DNA of 64,000 bases, taken from positions 33,613,436 through 33,677,435 of the forward strand of contig NC_087068.1 of the NCBI RefSeq assembly GCF_963678635.1, written 5' to 3'. Each line of letters opens with the position of its first letter. Positions within the stretch are counted from its first letter, which is position 1. Made by a program: the position numbers and the translations under genes. This stretch comes from Symsagittifera roscoffensis. Taxonomy: Eukaryota > Xenacoelomorpha > Acoela > Convolutidae. Below are positions 54,454-63,573 of the stretch, piece after piece. The notes under the pieces are model-generated. The model did no database searches. It was not told the origin of the DNA and saw only the letters and a list, made by a program, of their open reading frames with translations.

Positions 54454-57400
54454 ATTTTAAATAAGCCATTTAAACAAATATTCCATATCACTGATATTAA
54501 ATATAATATCATTGAAATACCATTTATTTCGAAGTATATACCAACAATTAACATACTAAATAGTAAAATATTAATCAAAGATAAATATACAAAAACAAAA
54601 GAAACATCCTTAACATTTTTTCAAAGATTAAATAAACAACCACCATTCTTTTCAAAATTCTACCCGATATTTAACCAACAAAGAAAACACTTGAAACCAC
54701 TATCAGGAAACATCTATAATTTTTCAATCAAACAAGTTCACCAATATGATAAAGAACAAAACAAACAAAAATTTTATATGTCAGATTTTGAATTCAAACC
54801 TATTCACAAATTTTTCAAAATCACAATCTCATCCATAAAATATTTGAAAAATTCGAATTCAGATATCATTTCCTTACATGTCTATAACAACACACCTTAC
54901 CAAGTAACATTACCTTTAGGACTTTTAGGATATTGTGAAACCAACGCTACAATATCACCAATACACGAAAAAGCCTATCGCGTAAATAATATACTCCAAT
55001 TACTAGATATTTGCCAATCTACAATTCTTAATGAAGAATTATCTATAAATAATATAATAAGTAACGAAAACAGAAATACGGATTATTTCACAAAAACTCC
55101 ATATTTCAAACCTACATTCAACATAAGTAACTACACAGAGGACCAACAGAAATTTTTAACAATGTTTAATTTCCAACATTCACAAATAACACAAGACGAA
55201 TTCGAAAAGTTAGCCAAACAGCTAATTAAATATTCATCAGTCTATGCAACATCAAAATTCGATGTTGGAAAAATCAGTTCATCACTACATCTCCCGTTAA
55301 AACCAGACGCAGTTTTCAAAAAACAGAGAGCAAGTAAAGTACCAATTCACTTACATGATAAAGTGAACAGATTACTCGATATTTTAGAACAATACAACAT
55401 TATATCACCAGTTAATAAAGAAGAACAACCAAAAGGGAACACATTTATCAACCCCGTTATCATTCTAGCTAAAGGAGAATCATTAAAAATCGTTCTCGAT
55501 GCTAGATACCTCAATTCACTTATAGATGAATCAAAATGTAATTGGCCCATTGAACCAATACAAGTTATTTTAACAAAAATAAACGGCAAATACTTTACAA
55601 CCGCCGATATGAATAGTGCATACAATCAAATGCCACTGGATGAACAATCACGACGTTTAACACAATTTGTTATCGGAAACCAACAATATGAATTCAACCG
55701 CTTATTCTATGGAATATCCATAGGACCAGCAGCATTTTCAGCTTTTATGAGCAAAATTTTTAGACCACTAATACTCAAGAAAAACGCAATCACCTATTTA
55801 GACGATGTTTTTATGCAATCACAAACAAAAGACGAGATGTTCAATGTTTTAGAAAAATATCACCAAATACTTCAGAACGAAAATCTGAAGGCCGCCCCCG
55901 ATAAATCACACTTCTTTTTGACAAGAGTTAAATTCTTAGGACATAATATAGAAAGAAAAACAATCACTCCATTGAAATCACGCATTGACGCTATTCAAAA
56001 ACTTCAACCACCAACAAATAAAAAGAAAATCCAAGAATTTCTTGGAATGTTAAACTTTTTAAGTAAATATGTTTATAAAATGCAATTATATCTACGACCA
56101 TTTTATAACATCCTTAGACAACAAAATAATTTTGAATGGAACACAGAACATCAAACACGATTTGAAGAAATAAAGAAACTTTTAACTGAACAAATTTCAA
56201 ACACAATTCCAGATTCAAATCAACCATTTTATGCAATGTGCGATGCTTCGAACTTTGGCATCGGTGCAGCACTATTACAATCACATAATGGTACAAATAA
56301 AATGAACCTCATATCAGCAAATTCTCGATTATTCACTCAAGCAGAGCTACGACTCTCAACTCTAATGAGAGAATGTACAGCCATAATATATACACTAACA
56401 GAATATGAATTTCTGATACTTGGATCAAAACATCCCACAGTTCTATTCACAGACCATAAACCAATCATCTTTCTTTTTACACAAAAGTCTAATCCAAACC
56501 ACCGAGTTTATAGATTTCAACTCATTTTAATGAAATTCCCAAACTTACATATAGTTTGGACCGCAGGAAAAAATCTTGCATTACCAGACACCTTAAGTCG
56601 AAATACACCACCTGAATTACTTACACGAAAAACAACAGTTGAAATACCCAAAAACATAAAATTCTACCTTGCAGAAAACGAAACATCACCCCGATTGGAA
56701 TGCAAATATGCAGTAAAAACTGATATTGAACAATCACAAATAAATAGTTTACAACATTTCCCACATTATTTAGATTGTCAAAATAATCATTATGAAGTTG
56801 ATCTACTTGGAACATCAACTTTCAAACCAATCCCATATTCTCAATGGATAAAAAATAACACCCAACAAAAACGAACAAAACAACACCCACCTAAGAAAGA
56901 CCATTTTCCACTAATTGAAAAAGAAAATTTAACTGATAAAATAAATTTATCAGGACCACAAACAAATGATTCAAAATACACAATAAATCAAGTTTTTGAC
57001 CTCCACGACCCACTTGATACAATACCCTTATCTAAATTCGAAATTGAAAACATTTTTCTCCCTCCAACAGAAACGATTACAATTTCAACACTGAAACAAT
57101 ATCAAAATCTTGACCCGATAATTAGACAACTAAAATCATGGCACAAATATAAAACTAAACCTGTCAAGGCAGATTCAACCATTCTAGGAAACAAAACACT
57201 CCTCCGATACTTTCGCAAATTTAACAACAAAACAATTAACGAAAATACAGACCTTTTAGAGTATAACCTGAATGAATCTACAGTCCCCTGTCTCCCTTTA
57301 AGTATGATTCTCATAGCTTTTAATATTTCACATACGCAAAATATTAAAGGACACTCTGGATCAGAAAAAACATATTCAAACTTTATACAAACCTTTTACT

Positions 57401-58809
57401 TCCCAAATGCACCAATTTGGATAAAAGTACTATGCAATGATTGTATAGTATGTCAACTAAATAAACCTTACCCAAACCAAAAACAAATAGCACAAAAACA
57501 AGATTTTAAAGGACAAAGCTTGTACTTTAACCATCGTATCTCATTTGATACTAAAGGACCAATTTCACCCTCATCCGAAGGAAACTCCTACATTATGGTA
57601 ATTGTTGACGCATTTACACATTATGTAGCACTTAACCCAGTACCACATTGTAACGCTTATTACGCTTACACAACACTCTATGAACACTGGATAGCAAAAT
57701 TCGGACTACCAGAAATTTTAGTCACAGACAACGGTACAGAATTCATAAATAATGAAATTATCACACTATGTCATTTATACAACATTAAACACAAACCACG
57801 TACATCTCATGCACCTTGGACAAACGGCTTAGTCGAAGGTATGAACCGTTCATTACAAGAATATCTTAGATGTATCATCAACGGAAATGATACAAAACAT
57901 ACCGAATGGTCAGCAGATGTAAAATTATTTCCCTTAGCATATAATTCACAAATTACGACAACTTTAGGAATGTCACCATACGAAATGGTTTTTAACCAAA
58001 AGCCACGCAAACCAATAATGTTTACAGCAAATTCTCATAAAAACGCACAAGGTTATTGTCAACCAAATAAAGACTCAATTTGTTATAACCTACCTTTACA
58101 TACACACGATGAAGATCATTTTCATCGCCCACAAATTCTTAAACTAGCCTCCGGTACACACACCGAATGGATTCTAAATAGAGATAAAAAACACAATGAA
58201 ATTTATCAAAAAATAACAAAAAAGTTATTACAAAGACAAAACATTAATGAACAAATCAATTCACGTTTTACACCAGCCTCCGAATTAAAAATTGGAACAT
58301 TTGTTTTAATACCTAATTTTAATACTCAAAAAGGAATTTCTAAAAAATTACAACCCCTTCGAAAAGGACCATACCAAATAATTGCAAGACCCACTGATGT
58401 CACATATAAAATTACCGACTCAAACAAAAAAGAAATCGTTCAACATCGAAACAACCTATTACCTTATTACCCAAAAGAATACGCACTCCGCGAATTAACT
58501 CAATTATATTCTTTCACAGGATTAAAAATCATTCAAAATGAACCACATCTGAAAAACACAGAACAAAATGATAACCCCACCGAAAATCAAAACACAAAAC
58601 CAACCGCCACCAAAAACAATACACAAAACCATAAAGAATCCCCAAAACAAAGAAAAAATAGAAAAATGACCGAACAAATAATACCCCAAGAACAAATCGA
58701 CAAATCAGAAAATAGAAAAACAACAAGACTCCGAAATCAACCACGTAAAAACTATAAAATATTCATCCCCCAATCTAAAATTTTAAAGAAAGTGGAATTT
58801 CAAAAGTAA
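54454..58809 (+). CDS. pol: Pol: end of protease, RT, RNase H, integrase
   Basis: Open from the codon after the TAA; listed positions count from 54691. The protease C-terminus (N-I-I-E-I-P-F-I-S-K-Y) precedes codon 1. RT: T-A-D-M-N-S-A-Y-N-Q and Y-L-D-D at 369-372. RNase H: C-D-A-S at 518, then E and D positions in R-E-C-T-A and T-D-H-K-P. Integrase: H-x-G-H zinc finger with C-x2-C (C-I-V-C), core D953, D1013, E1049 (DD35E), and a GPY/F module (G-P-Y at 1226). Domain order RT-RH-IN and GPY/F define a Ty3/gypsy (Metaviridae) element. No chromodomain is seen; the tail is Asn/Lys/Gln-rich. All catalytic residues are present. It overlaps no later ORF. Confidence 0.92.
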   Translation: MLNKPFKQIFHITDIKYNIIEIPFISKYIPTINILNSKILIKDKYTKTKETSLTFFQRLNKQPPFFSKFYPIFNQQRKHLKPLSGNIYNFSIKQVHQYDKEQNKQKFYMSDFEFKPIHKFFKITISSIKYLKNSNSDIISLHVYNNTPYQVTLPLGLLGYCETNATISPIHEKAYRVNNILQLLDICQSTILNEELSINNIISNENRNTDYFTKTPYFKPTFNISNYTEDQQKFLTMFNFQHSQITQDEFEKLAKQLIKYSSVYATSKFDVGKISSSLHLPLKPDAVFKKQRASKVPIHLHDKVNRLLDILEQYNIISPVNKEEQPKGNTFINPVIILAKGESLKIVLDARYLNSLIDESKCNWPIEPIQVILTKINGKYFTTADMNSAYNQMPLDEQSRRLTQFVIGNQQYEFNRLFYGISIGPAAFSAFMSKIFRPLILKKNAITYLDDVFMQSQTKDEMFNVLEKYHQILQNENLKAAPDKSHFFLTRVKFLGHNIERKTITPLKSRIDAIQKLQPPTNKKKIQEFLGMLNFLSKYVYKMQLYLRPFYNILRQQNNFEWNTEHQTRFEEIKKLLTEQISNTIPDSNQPFYAMCDASNFGIGAALLQSHNGTNKMNLISANSRLFTQAELRLSTLMRECTAIIYTLTEYEFLILGSKHPTVLFTDHKPIIFLFTQKSNPNHRVYRFQLILMKFPNLHIVWTAGKNLALPDTLSRNTPPELLTRKTTVEIPKNIKFYLAENETSPRLECKYAVKTDIEQSQINSLQHFPHYLDCQNNHYEVDLLGTSTFKPIPYSQWIKNNTQQKRTKQHPPKKDHFPLIEKENLTDKINLSGPQTNDSKYTINQVFDLHDPLDTIPLSKFEIENIFLPPTETITISTLKQYQNLDPIIRQLKSWHKYKTKPVKADSTILGNKTLLRYFRKFNNKTINENTDLLEYNLNESTVPCLPLSMILIAFNISHTQNIKGHSGSEKTYSNFIQTFYFPNAPIWIKVLCNDCIVCQLNKPYPNQKQIAQKQDFKGQSLYFNHRISFDTKGPISPSSEGNSYIMVIVDAFTHYVALNPVPHCNAYYAYTTLYEHWIAKFGLPEILVTDNGTEFINNEIITLCHLYNIKHKPRTSHAPWTNGLVEGMNRSLQEYLRCIINGNDTKHTEWSADVKLFPLAYNSQITTTLGMSPYEMVFNQKPRKPIMFTANSHKNAQGYCQPNKDSICYNLPLHTHDEDHFHRPQILKLASGTHTEWILNRDKKHNEIYQKITKKLLQRQNINEQINSRFTPASELKIGTFVLIPNFNTQKGISKKLQPLRKGPYQIIARPTDVTYKITDSNKKEIVQHRNNLLPYYPKEYALRELTQLYSFTGLKIIQNEPHLKNTEQNDNPTENQNTKPTATKNNTQNHKESPKQRKNRKMTEQIIPQEQIDKSENRKTTRLRNQPRKNYKIFIPQSKILKKVEFQK

Positions 58810-59407
58810 TTTTAACATTATACTTCACAATCTTGAAACCTCCGAAACATTTTTCATTTACATTTTTCAAAAAAACATGCTGACAAGTACGCAATAATTC
58901 TAGTTCAAAATAGACCAATAGGATTCATCCAATCCGTCACTTTCTCTAACTCAAACTAAGACCAATTAGACGAATCATATAGAACTCCAGGCACATCTAT
59001 AACTATAACTTTACGACCTCCAGGTCAAAAATAAGCAAACCACTCCAACTTGACAACTAAAATAAATATCACCATAATACCATACCCCTCCCTTATCTAA
59101 TAACCCAAAGATCAACAATATTTTCCCAACTCAGACCACGAATACCCCCAAAACAAATTTGTTAACTTAGCCTAAAGTAACAAAATGCACATTTTAATTA
59201 GCCTAAAGTATAAAAATCTCACCATACTCCAGATCATTTGACAAACAAAAATAAAGAAAAAGACGACCTCCCGATCACCATGAAAATTGCCCCCAACAAT
59301 TTTTTACAAAACTCAACCCACTTGTCAAAAAACTAATAAATAATCCGACCACACTTGAAAATCGCCTCAAACAGCAAAAAATATTCGACCAAGAGATCAT
59401 TTCTTAA
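58810..59407 (+). other. Intergenic region between pol and the hydrophobic ORFs
   Basis: No ORF of note. A repeated TTAGCCTAAAGTA occurs near 59167 and 59200. It could carry splice or promoter signals for the downstream genes, but I see none that is decisive. It is deleted in the old copy together with the end of pol. Confidence 0.4.
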
Positions 59408-59638
59408 ATGCTCTTCTCTCAATCAGTTACTCAAATACTCATAAATCTTAAACATTTTTTTACAATACTTGAAACCTTTATAATATTTCTTTTTGATATA
59501 CTTGAATCTTTTCTAATAATCCTAATCATTTTTTGTAACATTTTTTTAATTTTCTACACTATATTCGAACTATTTCTCCAACTTTCCAAAACCCTTGATT
59601 ATATCCACAGGTACGATTCATATAACTTGTCTAAATGA
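59408..59638 (+). CDS. Hydrophobic ORF A, 76 codons
   Basis: ATG at 59408. Very rich in Ile, Leu and Phe, with one long or two short predicted membrane segments between residues about 18 and 58. It ends TGA at 59636-59638, overlapping the ATG of the next ORF (ATGA at 59635). AT-rich DNA favours Phe/Ile/Leu codons, so chance is possible; the ATGA coupling and position before env make it worth listing. Confidence 0.35.
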   Translation: MLFSQSVTQILINLKHFFTILETFIIFLFDILESFLIILIIFCNIFLIFYTIFELFLQLSKTLDYIHRYDSYNLSK

Positions 59639-59823
59639 TACGAACAATTTTCAGTAGAACTGATATTTTTTTATTGTTTGTAATTTTCATAGCATTCTTA
59701 TCATCCCTCATTTTGACCATATGTAAATGTATAAAGAAAGCAATCTTCACATTTGCCCTAGCAACAATCCTTCTAATTCTTTTTTTGGAAGAATATTATA
59801 ATAAACACAAATTTTCTCACTAA
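59635..59823 (+). CDS. Hydrophobic ORF B, 62 codons
   Basis: ATG overlaps the previous stop. Two membrane-like segments (F-L-L-F-V-I-F-I-A-F-L-S-S-L-I-L and I-F-T-F-A-L-A-T-I-L-L-I-L-F-L) flank a C-K-C-I-K-K loop. The second segment and the loop are conserved in the old element at 36480-36550, which supports a real protein. A small integral membrane protein is likely. It overlaps the start of the Pro/Ser/Thr-rich frame in the +1 direction. Confidence 0.5.
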   Translation: MIRTIFSRTDIFLLFVIFIAFLSSLILTICKCIKKAIFTFALATILLILFLEEYYNKHKFSH

Positions 59824-60967
59824 AGTAATAATTCAAAAAAAACTATCAAAAATTGCTACCCAACAGTCACAAAGTCAGTCTTCACCGACATCATCCCAAG
59901 ATAACCCAACACCACCTTCAACTACTCAAAATCCTCAAACATCTACACGAATTTCTTTTCAAGATAATCCATACACTTTTGAAGAACGGCACGCTCGTTT
60001 ATCAGAACCACTAGAACCAGTTCAACGACAAGCACCTCTAAGCGAACCAACATATAACCTATACCCAACACTACCACAAGAACTAAGTAGAATAAGAAAT
60101 CCTAGTAAAAACCAAAATACAGTCGAAATAAATAGACAAATTATACATCCTCGACGAAACAGAAATTTTCAAACTCCCCGAGTTCATTTTGATATACCTC
60201 AATCCCCATTACAAAACACTCCAGAAAACCCCATTGGTATATTACCAGAAACCCCTACGCTTCTTTCACAACGTAGCACCTCAAGCCTACCATCAGATTA
60301 CTTAGGTTCAACACCAACATCTGAACAAATACGTGAAAATCCCTTTAACCCCCCAAACCAGGCATCACGACTACCATATTGGACAACACATTCATTTACA
60401 CAAGGTGAACTAAATATAGTCAATGATCCAATAGATATTTCTACGGATACAACAACATCCTCATCACTACCAGAAACATTATCACTACCATCAACACCAT
60501 CAATAAGCCAGATTTCACCACCACCTTTTAACTTAAATTTTCCAAATAATCTCGACGCCAGATATCGAGAACAATCATCAACAAATATTCCTTTAAGATT
60601 AGATTGGAATACATTTACAGCACCTCCACCATTATTTGGACAACATCAAGAAAGTAACCGCCTTCATAACTGGGCACTTAATAGATTACAATATCGCCAA
60701 GATATTCACAACGATATCCGTGATCACAATATTCAAATACTCCAACAAAACAGTTTACAATTAAAGTTTGAAATCACAGTTAAGTTGAACAATATTACCC
60801 AACATCCCTACCCATTAAGCCCACCTAACATAACAGCTCAATCACTACCACCACCGTTTATAACTACTGAAGTAATATACAAATACGACAGATATACAAA
60901 AAACACAATTGGCTACATTACATTTTATAATCCATACTCAGGATTATCATACACATGCATATTCTAA
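59777..60967 (+). CDS. Pro/Ser/Thr-rich ORF without ATG, 396 codons
   Basis: Open from after a stop at 59774 to TAA 60965-60967, with no in-frame ATG that I can find. Rich in Pro, Ser, Thr and Gln, with conserved islands N-P-Y-T-F-E-E-R-H, I-I-H-P-R-R-N, N-P-F-N-P-P and P-P-P-F-I-T-T, all recognisable in the old copy in one consistent frame. It would need splicing, frameshifting from ORF B, or a non-ATG start. Its stop overlaps the env-like ATG at 60955 by 13 bp. Function unknown; low complexity suggests a disordered or mucin-like protein. Confidence 0.5.
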   Translation, partial: FFFWKNIIINTNFLTKVIIQKKLSKIATQQSQSQSSPTSSQDNPTPPSTTQNPQTSTRISFQDNPYTFEERHARLSEPLEPVQRQAPLSEPTYNLYPTLPQELSRIRNPSKNQNTVEINRQIIHPRRNRNFQTPRVHFDIPQSPLQNTPENPIGILPETPTLLSQRSTSSLPSDYLGSTPTSEQIRENPFNPPNQASRLPYWTTHSFTQGELNIVNDPIDISTDTTTSSSLPETLSLPSTPSISQISPPPFNLNFPNNLDARYREQSSTNIPLRLDWNTFTAPPPLFGQHQESNRLHNWALNRLQYRQDIHNDIRDHNIQILQQNSLQLKFEITVKLNNITQHPYPLSPPNITAQSLPPPFITTEVIYKYDRYTKNTIGYITFYNPYSGLSYTCIF

Positions 60968-63573
60968 AATTATTAATTTTTCTCCAACTCCTTTTTCTAG
61001 TAATCTCAAATCAAAACATAAACCCTTCCCCTCGTACAGGACCACAAGATTTATTAGTAACACATTACGATTGTGAAGAAAATGAACAAAAAACACTACA
61101 CAAATATGCAATAAATCAAGTATCACAATGTGAAACAGAACCACAAGCTATAGAAACCACAAATGTAATAGCAACACTCTATTCAAAAGCCCGAGCAACA
61201 ACAGTTACAGGTTATAAATTCACAGCAACATTTTCCGAAAAGAAAGTACATTGTTCACAAGTCTCGAACGGAAACAAAAACCGACTTGACCATGAATCAT
61301 TCTATCAGAGTAATATAGAACGTCTTTTACATCTCAATCCCGACGATTATAAAAATGAATTACTTAGACTAAACATCACACAAAATAAAAACTCCGAAAG
61401 AAAGTTAGTTAACTTTCAAGTTTTTTCAGACTCTGTACATCAATCACAACTTGAAAGACACCAAGGACATATAAAACTAGACGACAAATACCCGTATAAC
61501 GGCGCACACGGACGATTAACCTATGACATACACGATAAACACTGGATACCACACATTGGTATAAATGACCCATCAAACTGCAAAGCAGACACAAAAAATA
61601 AAGGATACCAAGAAATAATGTTTTTCGATTGGAAAATACAACTCGAAAAAATACAACTAACACGAGATTTATCAGATAATACAATGATCTATCAAGGAAT
61701 CCGATTACCTTGTAAAAACGATCAAGGTTATTGCGACCCTACAACGAGAACACAAGCAACAATTGTTTGGTTCCCCGAAGATACATGTACAACATTTCAA
61801 GTAGCAAGAATACACGCTCGTATGATAAAATTTCACGAAAAATACTTTATACAATCAGTTCCATATGAACAAGTACATCCATCACGAAAACAAAGTACTA
61901 ATTTTAGAAACATACACAATATAGAAAATAAATTGACACGTTTTCAAATATATCAAGAAACAGAACTTGCATGTAAATATAGAAATCCACTCCATAAAAC
62001 ACAATACTCTGAAATATTAGTTGAATACGAAAAAGGATTCGACATGACCACTGGAAAAATAAAACTTGACCCATATGCCACAGGTCATCCTCCAAACGAA
62101 GGAACATCCTATATACCAGTTAATTTTGAAAAAAGCAACGGACAACCTGGTGGACATCTAAAACCCCATGACACCAGAAGCACACGCTTACAAGAATTAT
62201 CACTAATGAATACTACATATTTCGGTAATATCCACTATGATATTCATTTAGATATGAAACTAGATTATACAATTAGCCGAATTTTTCAAGAAATGTCACT
62301 CTCCGAATTAGAAACACTACACCAACTATGCGAATTAGAACGAACACAAATATTACAATCACTTGCACTAGCAGTATTAAAAATACCCTATGCAGGATAC
62401 TTATTATCTGGAAATAGATCAAATTTTTTAGACTATGAAGGAAACATCTTATGGTTTTATACTTGTACTAAAAAAGTATCACCACTATACGTTTTTGAAG
62501 ATAAACGATGTTATAAAAGAATCCCTATCTTTTATAAGAATAAAGTACATTTCGTGGATACACTTTCACGAAGAACCTATTTCTGGGATACCGCAGTCCC
62601 ATGTGGATCAGAAAACAGCCACAATGTAGTACAACTAAACCCTGATGAAAATAAATATTATCTTCTCACTCCATATCCCACATTAATGCAATCACTCAAA
62701 AAATTTTCACCAGAAAGCATTCGCGCTATTGCTCGAAACCCAAATATAGACTTACAATCAATAGGAATCTATTCAAAATCAGATATTCAACATCACATTA
62801 GAACACAACAATTCCAAGAATTATTAAAACAAATGGACACTATACAAAGACAATCAATAGACCAAAATTTACGCAAACTTGCAGAAACCGCAGGATTTGC
62901 CGATATCTACACGCAAGACTATAGCGGATATTTTAAAGACATTAAAGATTATATATATCTAAACGGTGAAAAATACCGTCCCCAAGATATATCACCAATT
63001 AACATTTTTAGCTTTGTTACACTCAAAAATGAGATCCTCGATTTTCTAGGATGGCCCTACTACATCTTAGAAAAATTGACTATTTTATACGCAATGTTTA
63101 ACTTTATTGGATTTCTTTTCTCACTTTTAAAAGGAATCTACAACACATGTGCTATACACACACAAGTAAACAGACAAGCAAGCGTAGCACGCATACTCTT
63201 TGCAGGATTTTTTGGAATCTTTTCTACATCTATAAACAAAATTCTTTTAGACGCACAAATAAAAGAATATAACACAAAAATAGCAACACGACAAAATACA
63301 TACGACGAAGAACATAACAATGTAGACATAACGCCAACGGCACCACAATCACCACCCCTACCAAATAACCATCCACTATCCCTAGTCCCACGAAATTTTC
63401 GAAATTTAGCCATCACACATAATCCAAATTTTCGACTCACCACATCACAAAGTCCCATCCAACATATAAGGACACACCAGTCACAAGATGATAATACTTA
63501 TGAACAAATTATTGAACAACCCCATACCACCGCTTTTCAGTCTCAAAATAATCATTTTTTTAGCCCACGATGA
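60955..63573 (+). CDS. Envelope-like glycoprotein, 872 codons
   Basis: ATG at 60955 gives an N-terminal signal peptide (L-K-L-L-I-F-L-Q-L-L-F-L-V-I-S, residues 4-18). A long Cys-containing ectodomain follows, with N-x-S/T sites (for example N-I-T near residue 140, N-R-S near 485, N-T-T near 421). A membrane segment lies at about residues 708-726 (L-T-I-L-Y-A-M-F-N-F-I-G-F-L-F), with another hydrophobic stretch at 746-756. The roughly 110-residue tail ends with a Y-E-Q-I motif of endocytic type, conserved in the old copy. The layout is that of an env gene in its usual place after integrase. It would make the element retrovirus-like. I cannot place it in a known glycoprotein class by eye. Confidence 0.7.
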   Translation: MHILKLLIFLQLLFLVISNQNINPSPRTGPQDLLVTHYDCEENEQKTLHKYAINQVSQCETEPQAIETTNVIATLYSKARATTVTGYKFTATFSEKKVHCSQVSNGNKNRLDHESFYQSNIERLLHLNPDDYKNELLRLNITQNKNSERKLVNFQVFSDSVHQSQLERHQGHIKLDDKYPYNGAHGRLTYDIHDKHWIPHIGINDPSNCKADTKNKGYQEIMFFDWKIQLEKIQLTRDLSDNTMIYQGIRLPCKNDQGYCDPTTRTQATIVWFPEDTCTTFQVARIHARMIKFHEKYFIQSVPYEQVHPSRKQSTNFRNIHNIENKLTRFQIYQETELACKYRNPLHKTQYSEILVEYEKGFDMTTGKIKLDPYATGHPPNEGTSYIPVNFEKSNGQPGGHLKPHDTRSTRLQELSLMNTTYFGNIHYDIHLDMKLDYTISRIFQEMSLSELETLHQLCELERTQILQSLALAVLKIPYAGYLLSGNRSNFLDYEGNILWFYTCTKKVSPLYVFEDKRCYKRIPIFYKNKVHFVDTLSRRTYFWDTAVPCGSENSHNVVQLNPDENKYYLLTPYPTLMQSLKKFSPESIRAIARNPNIDLQSIGIYSKSDIQHHIRTQQFQELLKQMDTIQRQSIDQNLRKLAETAGFADIYTQDYSGYFKDIKDYIYLNGEKYRPQDISPINIFSFVTLKNEILDFLGWPYYILEKLTILYAMFNFIGFLFSLLKGIYNTCAIHTQVNRQASVARILFAGFFGIFSTSINKILLDAQIKEYNTKIATRQNTYDEEHNNVDITPTAPQSPPLPNNHPLSLVPRNFRNLAITHNPNFRLTTSQSPIQHIRTHQSQDDNTYEQIIEQPHTTAFQSQNNHFFSPR

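Noticed and set aside
59777..59823. Conserved +1 frameshift joining the hydrophobic ORF to the Pro-rich ORF
   Set aside because: The relation is +1 in both copies, but the windows where both frames are open do not overlap when the copies are aligned.
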